From Marinitoga lauensis (lineage in GTDB: Bacteria > Thermotogota > Thermotogae > Petrotogales > Petrotogaceae), in NCBI RefSeq assembly GCF_004135675.1, contig NZ_QHLX01000001.1, positions 310,001 to 374,000 of the forward strand: 64,000 nucleotides of DNA, given 5' to 3'. Under the pieces are notes generated by a model. It worked only from the letters and a program-made list of their open reading frames with translations. It was not told the origin of the DNA and searched no databases. The number at the start of each line of letters is the position of its first letter. Position 1 is the stretch's first letter. This document shows, in pieces, positions 17,280-24,520 of this stretch. A program made the position numbers and the translations under genes.

Positions 17280-17348
17280 CCTGTTCATAATCCTGTTCGT
17301 GTTCCTGCTCATTTACCTGCTCATAATCCTGTTCATACATGAACACGT
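17280..17348. repeat. Iteron-like array 6, 12-bp period
   Basis: Five consecutive 12-mers: CCTGTTCATAAT, CCTGTTCGTGTT, CCTGCTCATTTA, CCTGCTCATAAT, CCTGTTCATACA, then an inverted TGAACA. It reads in one frame as PVHN PVRV PAHL PAHN. It ends about 10 bp from the repressor gene stop. Confidence 0.85.
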
Positions 17349-17356
17349 TACCTAGT

Positions 17357-17968
17357 TTATTCCCATACAACTTTACCAATAACTTTCCCTACGATAATTA
17401 ATTCTTCCCATTTTTCTTTAGGAATTACAATTGGTTCATATTTTGGATTTAAACTTATCAAATTAATGCTATTTTCGAATTGATAGAATTTTTTTATAAT
17501 TCCATCATCTCCATTTATTATAAATACTCCAATATCTCCATTTTCCAAGACATTTTGTTTCCTTACCAGAGCATAATCTCCATTATTATATGCAGGTTCC
17601 ATTGAATCTCCAACCACAATTAAACCAAAATCAACGTCTTTGTTTTGAGGTACAGGTAAATAATTTATTATGTTTTCATCAGCAAATATGCCATTTCCAG
17701 CGCTTACACTACCAACAATTGGAATAAATTTTGCAGGTATTACATTAGGCGGTAAATTGTCTTTACTTTTTCCTTCTTTTATTCCTAAAAGGTAATCGGT
17801 AGTTACATTAAAAAATTCAGCTATTACTTTAAGCATCTCAGGAGAAGGAGTAGCTCTACCGGTTTCATATGCAGAAATACTTTTTCTAGTTATATTTAAT
17901 TTTTTTGCTAATTCTTCCTGTGTTAAACCTAATTCCTGCCTTAACCTTTTTAATCTATCTTTAAGCAT
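17357..17968 (-). CDS. CI/LexA-like phage repressor with S24 domain
   Basis: Principal lysogeny repressor candidate (203 aa). HTH at about 14-35 (LTQEELAKKLNITRKSISAY). The C-terminal S24 domain has the cleavage pair A90-G91 in VGSVSAGNG, nucleophile Ser122 in GDSMEP and general-base Lys159, so RecA-stimulated self-cleavage and SOS induction are expected. Divergent from a Cro-like gene across a shared operator region. Confidence 0.9.
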   Translation of the reverse strand: MLKDRLKRLRQELGLTQEELAKKLNITRKSISAYETGRATPSPEMLKVIAEFFNVTTDYLLGIKEGKSKDNLPPNVIPAKFIPIVGSVSAGNGIFADENIINYLPVPQNKDVDFGLIVVGDSMEPAYNNGDYALVRKQNVLENGDIGVFIINGDDGIIKKFYQFENSINLISLNPKYEPIVIPKEKWEELIIVGKVIGKVVWE

Positions 17969-17989
17969 AATAATACCTCCACTATTGTC

Positions 17990-18160
17990 TAATGCTATTA
18001 TAATTAGATTTTTATTTCAAGTCAACTCAAGCCAAAACTAATAGCTATTAATTATTTTTTAATCAAAACTTAATTAGTTTTTAAATAAAAGCTATTGACA
18101 TTGGCTAAAATATTTGCTATTATTATTAGCGTAAGAGAAAATAAAAGCTATTTTAAATAC
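17990..18160. promoter_or_regulatory. Switch 1 operator and rightward promoter
   Basis: The half-site GCTATT recurs at about 17999, 18044, 18091, 18116 and 18148; 18039-18050 is the perfect palindrome TAATAGCTATTA. A strong rightward promoter, TTGACA (18095-18100), 17 bp, TATTAT (18118-18123), overlaps two sites. This fits CI/Cro control of the Cro-like gene. Confidence 0.75.
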
Positions 18161-18178
18161 CTAAAAGGAGGTGGAAAA

Positions 18179-18394
18179 ATGTCTTTAAAGAAAATTCAAG
18201 AACTACGATTAAAAAAGGGATTAAAACAAGAACAACTTGCTAATTTAGTTGGTATTTCAAGAAAATCTTTAAGTCATTACGAAACTGGTAGAGTTATACC
18301 ACCATTACCTGTAGCAATCAAAATAGCAAAAGCATTAGGAACAACGGTTGAAGAACTCTTTGATGACTATCATACACCATTAGCAAGGAGGTGA
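18179..18394 (+). CDS. Cro-like HTH regulator, switch 1
   Basis: 71 aa, almost only an XRE HTH (LKQEQLANLVGISRKSLSHY). ATG 18179 follows AAAGGAGGTG. First gene rightward of the CI-like repressor. Ends YHTPLARR, where its last bases form the ribosome site for the antirepressor. Confidence 0.85.
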   Translation: MSLKKIQELRLKKGLKQEQLANLVGISRKSLSHYETGRVIPPLPVAIKIAKALGTTVEELFDDYHTPLARR

Positions 18395-18398
18395 TGCA

Positions 18399-19096
18399 AT
18401 GAAAGAGTTAATTTCGATTAGTGAAAGTTTTTTTAGTGGAGAAAGAATTCAAACAGTAAATGCGCGAGAGTTACATGAGAAATTGAAAGTTGGAAGAGAT
18501 TTTAGCACTTGGATTAAACAAAGAATAGAGAAGTACGGATTTGTTGAAGGAATTGATTATATTTCAACGCTCACCAAAACGGGGAACGTCAAAATGTATT
18601 AAAAAAAGAATACTACATTTCATTAGATATGGCAAAAGAATTATGCATGGTTGAAAATAACGAATTAGGTAGAATGTTTAGAAAATATTTTATTGAGGTT
18701 GAAAAAAGATATAGAAAAATACAAACTCCAAAATTACCAAGGAATTATCTTGAAGCTCTAAAAGAATTAGTAAGAGTAGAAGAAGAAAGGCAAGCACTTG
18801 AAGCAGAAAATAAAAAGATAAGGCCCAAAGCAGAAGCATTTGATGAATTAATATCAACAGAGGGAAATTACACAATGTCTGAAGTAGCAAAAATATTAAA
18901 AAAGGGTAGAAATAGAATATTTAAGTTTTTAAGAATACAGGGAATACTCAGAAAAAACAATGAACCATATCAGGAATACGTAGATAGAGGATATTTTAAA
19001 CTAAGAACATATACAATAAAACATTCAAATTATGAAGAAGTTAAAGTTCAAACATTGGTTACCCGAAAGGTCTTGAGTGGATCAGAAAAATACTGA
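18399..19096 (+). pseudogene. AntA/KilAC phage antirepressor, one frameshift
   Basis: The first frame has the AntA/AntB domain (VNARELHEKLKVGRDFSTWI); the second resumes with EYYISLDMAKELCMVEN, a coiled coil and a KilAC-type C terminus (YTMSEVAKILKKGRNRIFKFL). The join is at the A4 run 18576-18579, one A short, giving about 232 aa. Antirepressors of this kind bind or displace repressor to trigger induction. Confidence 0.75.
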
Positions 19097-19115
19097 AAAG
19101 AGAGATTGAGTTTAT

Positions 19116-19478
19116 ATGAGAATAAAAGCTCTTTGGAAAGTGAATAAAAAAAATCCTGCTTCGCAGGAAGGAAAAAAGAAGAAGTTTTTTGTTTCAATAA
19201 AGATTAAGAAAGATATTATTTGCTCATGTGGAAATTCAGAATTTATATATTACGGAAAAATTCTGGATCCTAAAGTTAAACTACCTGTTGAAAAAAATAT
19301 TATACCTTATTTAAATAAATTTGCGTTAAAAGCTTTAAAGCTCTTCATTAAAGAAAATTCTTTAAACGTTTTGGTTTGCACTAAGTGCGGTAGTGTTCTC
19401 ACTGTCGATAAGAATTTTTTTGGGTTCATATTGCCAAATACTTTTGCCAAGAGAATCAGATTTAAGTTTTATATGTGA
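19116..19478 (+). CDS. Zinc-ribbon protein (120 aa)
   Basis: Begins MRIKALWKVNKKN and carries CSCG near residue 36 and CTKCG near 88, a spaced pair of knuckles. The first ten codons recur at 20813, so it belongs to a family of cassette genes in this region. The last ~115 bases overlap the convergent membrane-protein gene. Function unknown. Confidence 0.5.
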   Translation: MRIKALWKVNKKNPASQEGKKKKFFVSIKIKKDIICSCGNSEFIYYGKILDPKVKLPVEKNIIPYLNKFALKALKLFIKENSLNVLVCTKCGSVLTVDKNFFGFILPNTFAKRIRFKFYM

Positions 19479-19796
19479 AAGTTTATTTTTGGAAAGTATA
19501 TGGATTACTATTTTATAAACAATTAAAGCAAGTGCCAAAACAAAATCCCAATTATTTTTAAACAAAGAAAAAGTTTTATTAATATTAAAAGTTAATAAAG
19601 AAAAAGCAAATCCTAGTGCTATATCAGAAGTCACAGCTAAAATATTAGGCTTTGAAACCTCTTCAATTAAATTGTGGAGATCATTATAATCATCAACAAT
19701 TCTTAATAAATCTTTATTTTTGGGTTTCAAATTAGTAGCATCATCCCTATCAATACTAAAAGTAAGATGATTTTTATTTTTTTTCTTTTTGCCCAT
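19362..19796 (-). CDS. Two-segment membrane protein, switch 2 cassette (145 aa)
   Basis: Polar N terminus rich in Lys/Asn, then two hydrophobic segments at about 56-75 and 84-105. Start ATG 19796 behind AGGTAGTG; it overlaps the end of the zinc-ribbon gene upstream. The order repressor, zinc ribbon, membrane protein recurs in switch 3. Function unknown; a membrane-sited immunity or exclusion role is possible. Confidence 0.6.
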   Translation of the reverse strand: MGKKKKNKNHLTFSIDRDDATNLKPKNKDLLRIVDDYNDLHNLIEEVSKPNILAVTSDIALGFAFSLLTFNINKTFSLFKNNWDFVLALALIVYKIVIHILSKNKLSHIKLKSDSLGKSIWQYEPKKILIDSENTTALSANQNV

Positions 19797-20085
19797 TTTT
19801 ATCACTACCTATAACATTTCCAGTTTTTGGATCAACTAATCCTAAAGTTATCGCATTAAAAGGAACCATTGCTCCACACTTTTGACATGTAGCAATAATA
19901 GCAGGTATTAAAGAAGCTCCTTTTCCAATAACCAGATTACCTGAATTATATTCTCTTATTTCAAATAAAGTGCTGTTCCAAATTAATGAATTATTATGAC
20001 ATATAGGACATTTAGTTAAATCAATATTATTTTTTTTAGAAATTTCATTAAGTTTATTTAATAAAATTTTCTCATCAATTTTCAT
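19774..20085 (-). CDS. Zinc-ribbon protein, switch 2 cassette (103 aa)
   Basis: Cys pairs CPICH (about 26) and CQKCG (about 67) separated by ~40 residues, and a closing segment LGLVDPKTGNVIG that recurs as LGLIDPVTGELKK in the switch 3 homologue. It starts 2 bp after the HTH gene and overlaps the next gene. Unrecognised family; DNA, RNA or protein binding are all possible. Confidence 0.65.
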   Translation of the reverse strand: MKIDEKILLNKLNEISKKNNIDLTKCPICHNNSLIWNSTLFEIREYNSGNLVIGKGASLIPAIIATCQKCGAMVPFNAITLGLVDPKTGNVIGSDKNGQKEKK

Positions 20086-20087
20086 AG

Positions 20088-20429
20088 TTACATCTCCTCA
20101 GCAATTTGTTTAAGTTTTTCGGAAATATCAAGTAATTGTTGTTTAAGGTTTTTACTTTCAAGTGTTTCTAATTTTGACAATCGTTCTTTGACAAAGTCTG
20201 GTATTTCATTATCAAATGATTTAGGTATATCAGTTAATCCAAGAAGATAGTCAGTTGAGACATTTAACGCTTTTGCTATTTTTACTAAAATATCTGTTCT
20301 AATACCAATTCTTTTGCCGGATTCTATTTCAGAAAAAGTTGATTGACCAATACCAGCAAGTTTAGCTAATTCCTTTTGTTCTAAACCTTTAGAAATACGT
20401 ATTTCCTTTATTCTTTGTCCTAACAACAT
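20088..20429 (-). CDS. CI-like HTH repressor, switch 2
   Basis: About 113 aa from ATG 20429 (AAAGGGG site). XRE HTH at about 14-35 (LEQKELAKLAGIGQSTFSEI), the STDYLLGLTDIP linker typical of small phage repressors, then a helical tail. No S24 domain, so not self-cleaving. Likely binds the ATCGTA palindromes in front of it. Confidence 0.8.
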   Translation of the reverse strand: MLLGQRIKEIRISKGLEQKELAKLAGIGQSTFSEIESGKRIGIRTDILVKIAKALNVSTDYLLGLTDIPKSFDNEIPDFVKERLSKLETLESKNLKQQLLDISEKLKQIAEEM

Positions 20430-20455
20430 ATTATTTCCCCTTTCACAATAAAAAA

Positions 20456-20565
20456 TTATATCGAATAACCGATAAAAAGTCAACATAAATCGTAATAAAG
20501 AATTAACTATTTTTTTAATTGATTTTATATCGTAAGTACGATATAATAATATCGTAAAAACGAAA
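20456..20565. promoter_or_regulatory. Switch 2 operator region
   Basis: Perfect 18-bp palindrome ATATCGTAAGTACGATAT at 20527-20544 overlaps a rightward -10 TATAAT (20542-20547). Further ATCGTA or CGATA half-sites at about 20459, 20469, 20490 and 20549. The motif differs from those of switches 1 and 3. Confidence 0.72.
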
Positions 20566-20587
20566 CAAGAAAGGAGGTATCTTATTT

Positions 20588-20794
20588 ATGAATAGAATAA
20601 AAGAACTTAGAATTGAAAAGAATTTAACTCAAAAAGAACTTTCAGATTTATTAGGAATTGGACAATCCACATTAAGTGAAATTGAAAATGGAAAATATTT
20701 ACCAAGAATTGATTTAGCAAAAAAAATAGCAAAAATTCTTAATCACGATTTAGAGAAAGTTTTCCCAGAGGAATATGAACACGAGAAAGTATAG
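20588..20794 (+). CDS. Cro-like HTH regulator, switch 2
   Basis: 68 aa, a bare XRE HTH (LTQKELSDLLGIGQSTLSEI) ending KVFPEEYEHEKV. The recognition helix resembles that of the divergent repressor, as expected if both read the same operator. Ribosome site GGAGG at 20573. Confidence 0.8.
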   Translation: MNRIKELRIEKNLTQKELSDLLGIGQSTLSEIENGKYLPRIDLAKKIAKILNHDLEKVFPEEYEHEKV

Positions 20795-20812
20795 CAGAAA
20801 GAAGGTAGTGTG

Positions 20813-20881
20813 ATGCAGGCTCTTTGGAAAGTGAATAAAAAAAGGCTGCACAAGGCAACCGTAGAAATACTATTTTTTTGA
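20813..20881 (+). pseudogene. Remnant of the zinc-ribbon family start
   Basis: 22 codons, MQALWKVNKKRLHKATVEILFF. The first part copies the start of the 19116 gene at both DNA and protein level. It sits directly after the Cro-like gene, as its homologue sits after the antirepressor. Probably a deletion remnant. Confidence 0.4.
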
Positions 20882-20955
20882 ATCGGTATTTAATAAAAAA
20901 TTTTTCCCTATTTCCTTTGCAATGATTTTTTTATAATTTTCAAGGTCTTTTGGAG

Positions 20956-21372
20956 TTATCCCCTATCGCTAGATAATTCTGCTTGAGCATTTTTAAGATA
21001 ATATTCCATATCTTTAGCCAATAAATCAATATATCCAAGCATACGTGAGTTTTCGTTTGTAATTTTGTTAACCAAGTTAGGATGTGAATTATAAATGCCT
21101 ATAAATAAATTAACTAAGAAAAGAGCGATATATACGATCCATATAGAAATCCATTTTGGTTCAGAAGACACATATTGAATTACAATTGTTGGTACTCCAC
21201 TTAATGCAGAAAATACAATTATTTTTACCCAAGGAACAACAGGTTTATTTAGTAACTTCTTTATTTCATTACTAGATTCTTTAAGTTTTTCAAATTTTGT
21301 ATTTAAATCATTTAATTTTTCTACAGGCACAGAAAATGCTTTTACTTCAATTTTATGAACATTTGGTTTCAT
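20956..21372 (-). CDS. Two-segment membrane protein, switch 3 cassette (138 aa)
   Basis: Start ATG 21372 (MKPNVHKIEVKAFSVPVEKL) behind GGAGGT. N-terminal coiled coil (about 20-45), hydrophobic segments at about 49-68 and 76-95, polar C-terminal helix. It has the same place after a zinc ribbon as the switch 2 membrane protein, although the sequences are not obviously alike. Confidence 0.65.
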   Translation of the reverse strand: MKPNVHKIEVKAFSVPVEKLNDLNTKFEKLKESSNEIKKLLNKPVVPWVKIIVFSALSGVPTIVIQYVSSEPKWISIWIVYIALFLVNLFIGIYNSHPNLVNKITNENSRMLGYIDLLAKDMEYYLKNAQAELSSDRG

Positions 21373-21395
21373 AATATACCTCCGGAGGTGATTAT

Positions 21396-21662
21396 ATGGA
21401 TGGAGATCCAATGGGTTTCATAATTTTTCTAGTGGTAATGTTAGCTATTTTACTTGCAAATTTTATAGATTTAATAATGAGACTCAAAAAAGTAGAATCA
21501 GATATTAAAGAAGCAGAATTAAAATCAGGAAAAAGTATTTATAGTAAATATAGTTTCCAAGAATTATATCAAAGTATATTTATAGCCATCGGAGTAATAT
21601 TTACATTTTTCGTAGTAGCTTTATTTGTTTTTCTTCAACTCACCGGTTACGGGGTCAATTAA
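21396..21662 (+). CDS. Two-segment membrane protein (88 aa)
   Basis: MDGDPMGFIIFLVVMLAILL opens the first hydrophobic segment; a second lies near 65-85. It diverges from the gene at 21372 with only 23 bp between, and both use the palindrome ACCTCCGGAGGT (21379-21390) as ribosome site. It ends inside the convergent zinc-ribbon gene. Unrecognised; size and topology would suit a holin-like or exclusion protein. Confidence 0.55.
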   Translation: MDGDPMGFIIFLVVMLAILLANFIDLIMRLKKVESDIKEAELKSGKSIYSKYSFQELYQSIFIAIGVIFTFFVVALFVFLQLTGYGVN

Positions 21663-21899
21663 TCCTAAAACTAAAGCGTCATAAAATTCTGTATAACCAC
21701 AATTTTGGCATGTTTTTATCAAAAAAACTCTTTGACTACTTAACAAATCTATTGTTTTTCCAGTGTATTCTTGTATTCTAAAAATTTTAGGATCAAATTT
21801 TATATCATCACTATTACAGTTTTTACATTTTGGATTAATTTTACCTTCTATAATCAGATTATTTAGAATAGGCAATAATTCATCTTTTGTAAATTCCAT
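21621..21899 (-). CDS. Zinc-ribbon protein, switch 3 cassette (92 aa)
   Basis: CKNCN and CQNCG knuckles and the closing LGLIDPVTGELKK make it a diverged homologue of the 19774 gene. ATG 21899 (MEFTKDELLPIL) follows AAAGGAG. Confidence 0.65.
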   Translation of the reverse strand: MEFTKDELLPILNNLIIEGKINPKCKNCNSDDIKFDPKIFRIQEYTGKTIDLLSSQRVFLIKTCQNCGYTEFYDALVLGLIDPVTGELKKNK

Positions 21900-21921
21900 A
21901 TTATTCGCTCCTTTGGATTTA

Positions 21922-22248
21922 TTAAAGCTCATCAGCTAAATCATTTAATTTTTTAGCAATTTCTTTTAATTGAGATTTTATGTCTTTACTTTCAAGTGTT
22001 TCTAATTTTGATAATCGTTCTTTGACAAAGTCTGGGAGTTCGTTATCTTTATCAGTTAAACCAATTAAATAATCTAATGAAACATTAAAGTATTTAGCCA
22101 GTTTTTCTAAAGCAGTTAAAGTTGGTTCTCTTTGTCCGGATTCATATAAAGAAACAGCGGCAGAAGAGAAATTAAGATCACGTGCTAACTGTCTTTGAGA
22201 AATCCCTTTTTCTTCTCTAAGCTGTTTCAAACGTTCAGGAAAATTCAT
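21922..22248 (-). CDS. HTH regulator, second repressor of switch 3
   Basis: 108 aa, XRE HTH at about 16-37 (ISQRQLARDLNFSSAAVSLY). Its C-terminal tail (LPDFVKERLSKLETLESK) is nearly the same as that of the switch 2 repressor although the DNA-reading half differs, so domain swapping has occurred. Five bp after the first switch 3 repressor. Confidence 0.8.
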   Translation of the reverse strand: MNFPERLKQLREEKGISQRQLARDLNFSSAAVSLYESGQREPTLTALEKLAKYFNVSLDYLIGLTDKDNELPDFVKERLSKLETLESKDIKSQLKEIAKKLNDLADEL

Positions 22249-22252
22249 ATTT

Positions 22253-22594
22253 TCACCTATCTAACAACTCAGCTAATTCTATAATTTTCTTAGCAATGTT
22301 TTTTAATTGTTTTGAAATATCTTCTTCTTTGATTATATTGAGTTTTTGTAATTCTTTTGAAAGGTATTCAGGAATTTCATTATTTAAAGTTGGTATGTCA
22401 GATAGTCCAAGCAAATAATCAGCAGAAACATCTAAAACAATAGCAATTTTCTTTATCATCTCTGCTGTTGGTTGCTTAAGATTTTTTTCATATTCAGAAA
22501 TTAAAGACTGTGAAGTTTCACATTTTGTAGCTAATTCTTTTTGTGTAATTTTTTTTAATTTTCTTAATTCTTTTAATCTTTCGCCAAAAGTCAT
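22253..22594 (-). CDS. CI-like HTH repressor, switch 3
   Basis: 113 aa from ATG 22594 (AAAGGGG site). HTH at about 16-37 (ITQKELATKCETSQSLISEY), VSADYLLGLSDIP linker and helical tail. No S24 domain. First gene leftward of the third operator region. Confidence 0.8.
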   Translation of the reverse strand: MTFGERLKELRKLKKITQKELATKCETSQSLISEYEKNLKQPTAEMIKKIAIVLDVSADYLLGLSDIPTLNNEIPEYLSKELQKLNIIKEEDISKQLKNIAKKIIELAELLDR

Positions 22595-22619
22595 ATTTAA
22601 CCCCTTTCTGATTATATTA

Positions 22620-22760
22620 TACACGTTATAGCGATAATTTTCAAGTTTATTTTAATAATATCGCAATAATTATTTTACTTTTTCTTAATTGTATAAATAT
22701 CGCTTATGCGTTATAATAATTATAGCGATATAAAAAAATAAAATATAAAAAAGCGATATA
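22620..22760. promoter_or_regulatory. Switch 3 operators and rightward promoter
   Basis: TATAGCGATA-type sites at 22627, 22721 and 22750 and the inverse ATATCGC at 22658 and 22698. Rightward promoter TTGTAT (22689-22694), 17 bp, TATAAT (22712-22717), overlapped by sites. The motif is specific to this switch. Confidence 0.72.
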
Positions 22761-22772
22761 GGAGGTGATGTA

Positions 22773-22982
22773 ATGAAAAATAGAATTAGAGAACTTAGAA
22801 AATCAAAAAGATTAACAACTGTTGAATTAGCAAATATAGCAGAAATTTCTCAATCATATTTAAGCGAACTTGAGCAAGGTTTGAAAACACCAACAATACC
22901 AATAGCAAGAAGAATAGCCAAAGCTTTAGGTTGTGAATTAAATGATGTTTTCCCAGAGGAATATGAACATTCGAAAGTATAG
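22773..22982 (+). CDS. Cro-like HTH regulator, switch 3
   Basis: 69 aa, XRE HTH (LTTVELANIAEISQSYLSEL) with the same ending as the switch 2 Cro-like protein (DVFPEEYEHSKV). GGAGGTGAT precedes it. Confidence 0.8.
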   Translation: MKNRIRELRKSKRLTTVELANIAEISQSYLSELEQGLKTPTIPIARRIAKALGCELNDVFPEEYEHSKV

Positions 22983-23025
22983 CAGAAAGGGGTGGTGGTG
23001 ATGCAGGATGGGAGGAGGTGTAAAT

Positions 23026-23220
23026 ATGAAAACACAAAAATGGACAATCCCTATAGAGAAATTGCCCGAATTTACGAAGGTTCTTAAAGCATACACAGAA
23101 TTAACAAATACAAAAGAATTAGAAATTGATATTGAATTTGAAAACGAAGAAGAGAAAATAAAAAATTTTGGTGATCTTATACATGCAATATCTACAAGAG
23201 GTATAAAAATAAAAGATTAA
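23026..23220 (+). CDS. Small acidic protein (64 aa)
   Basis: MKTQKWTIPIEKLPEFTKVL; ATG 23026 follows GGAGGAGGTG. No membrane segment or motif recognised. It follows the Cro-like gene and so is probably early and rightward. Confidence 0.55.
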   Translation: MKTQKWTIPIEKLPEFTKVLKAYTELTNTKELEIDIEFENEEEKIKNFGDLIHAISTRGIKIKD

Positions 23221-23600
23221 AGAATTTTCATATTATTTTTATCAGTAAAAATAACAACAAAATTTGTTCCTGGAAATTTTTCTTTTAAAAGTTCAATATA
23301 CAAATCTACTTTATCCTTATCATCAAGTTTTTTAATTAAATCAAAGATTAAGTTTTCATGTTTTGGATTTACCAATTTATTAATTAGAATGACATCAATC
23401 ATATTCAATAAAATAGAAAATACATTTTCATTTTTAGCTATAAATTCTATTACTGGAAACCTTACTTCTTCATATGAAGTAACTGGATCTGAAACTTTTG
23501 AAACAATTCCTTGATGTAATCCAAATTTTTTTAATTCATTTATTAACGCTTGATCAACATTTTTACTAGGAATTACTAAAATGTATTTTTCACTACTCAT
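23217..23600 (-). CDS. Unknown soluble protein (127 aa)
   Basis: Convergent with the small acidic gene (4-bp overlap). MSSEKYILVIPSKNVDQALI behind GGGGG. Mixed alpha/beta composition, no transmembrane segment, no motif I recognise. Lone leftward gene between two rightward blocks, so it may be lysogeny-expressed. Confidence 0.6.
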   Translation of the reverse strand: MSSEKYILVIPSKNVDQALINELKKFGLHQGIVSKVSDPVTSYEEVRFPVIEFIAKNENVFSILLNMIDVILINKLVNPKHENLIFDLIKKLDDKDKVDLYIELLKEKFPGTNFVVIFTDKNNMKIL

Positions 23601-23675
23601 AATATCATCCCCCTTATCAAAATATCATTAATATTTTAATACAAAATTTTAAAATTTCAAAACGGAGGTGATGCA

Positions 23676-23849
23676 ATGGAATTAAAAGTAAGCGAAAAAG
23701 AAGCAGCGGTAATTAACGGGATATTTTGGCTTATGGAACATCCAGAAATTATTGAGAAGTATAACTCAAAATCTAGAAAGAATGTGGAAAAAGATGAATC
23801 AAAAAGAAAAGATATTCAAACCAAAGAAAAAGTTTCTAGTTCTAGCTAA
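23676..23849 (+). CDS. Small charged protein (57 aa)
   Basis: MELKVSEKEAAVINGIFWLM, then a Lys/Ser-rich tail. ATG 23676 is preceded by GGAGGTGATGC. First gene of the rightward early block. Family unknown. Confidence 0.55.
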   Translation: MELKVSEKEAAVINGIFWLMEHPEIIEKYNSKSRKNVEKDESKRKDIQTKEKVSSSS

Positions 23850-23884
23850 TATTTGGTTCATTTTGGAAGAAGGGAGTGAAAAAA

Positions 23885-24085
23885 ATGGAAAAACTTCATC
23901 CGATAGGAGTAGCGTTATTTCAAAATCCAAAAACAAGAGAATATCTTATTAATCTTGTAAAGCAGAGGAGGGAAGGAAATGGGGGCAACAAGAACAGTGA
24001 TGATATCAGGAGTACCGATTCAGAAACTAATAGCGGAAAACTCAAACAGCATAGCGAACGCATTTTTCATAAAACAATTACTTGA
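23885..24085 (+). CDS. Small protein (66 aa), overlaps next gene
   Basis: MEKLHPIGVALFQNPKTREY from ATG 23885 behind AAGGGAG. The second half overlaps the next gene by 107 bp in another frame and looks non-natural (Ser/Asn/Asp-rich); a lost base near 23970 may have carried the frame past its true stop. Function unknown. Confidence 0.45.
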   Translation: MEKLHPIGVALFQNPKTREYLINLVKQRREGNGGNKNSDDIRSTDSETNSGKLKQHSERIFHKTIT

Positions 24086-24437
24086 AAGGTTTGAGATGTA
24101 TGAAGATATTGAAGATGAACTCAAAGAAAAGATTAAAAGTTGGATACATGATTCTCCTGAACCGTATCGCAGTAGATTCAAAGAAATATTACAAACTATC
24201 CAGAAAATTGATAAACCACAAGATGAAATAACAATGCTAATACTTTTTAGAGCAGTTCAGATAGAAACAGAAAATCGTAAAAGTAATGGAATACTAAAGT
24301 TCTTTGACATCAAAGGTCCATATCAAAAATGGAGGATTAGAGAAGGTAGAAAAAGATACAGAGAAGAGCAGCAAAGGCTAATTGGATTACCTTTTATTAA
24401 AAAGGAAACCCGCACCAAAAAGGTGCAGGTGGGGTAG
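23979..24437 (+). CDS. Unknown protein of the early block (152 aa)
   Basis: GAGGAGGGAAGGAA then MGATRTVMISGVPIQKLIAE. Helical, charged; basic C-terminal half (WRIREGRKRYREEQQRLIG). Position just before the nuclease and annealing-type protein suggests replication or recombination use, without further evidence. Confidence 0.55.
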   Translation: MGATRTVMISGVPIQKLIAENSNSIANAFFIKQLLERFEMYEDIEDELKEKIKSWIHDSPEPYRSRFKEILQTIQKIDKPQDEITMLILFRAVQIETENRKSNGILKFFDIKGPYQKWRIREGRKRYREEQQRLIGLPFIKKETRTKKVQVG

Positions 24438-24520
24438 ATGGGGTTTCTACCATTCCTTATTTTTGCAGTGTAATTATACCATAAAAATTTGAAATTTGAA
24501 AACAATAGGAGGGAGAAAAG

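Noticed and set aside
16464-17348. CRISPR array
   Set aside because: Units are contiguous 12-mers without spacers and the unit sequence changes from array to array; no cas genes nearby.
23752-23952. Gene of 66 codons starting MRSITQNLERMWKK
   Set aside because: Out-of-frame shadow of the 57-aa gene at 23676, which has the ribosome site.
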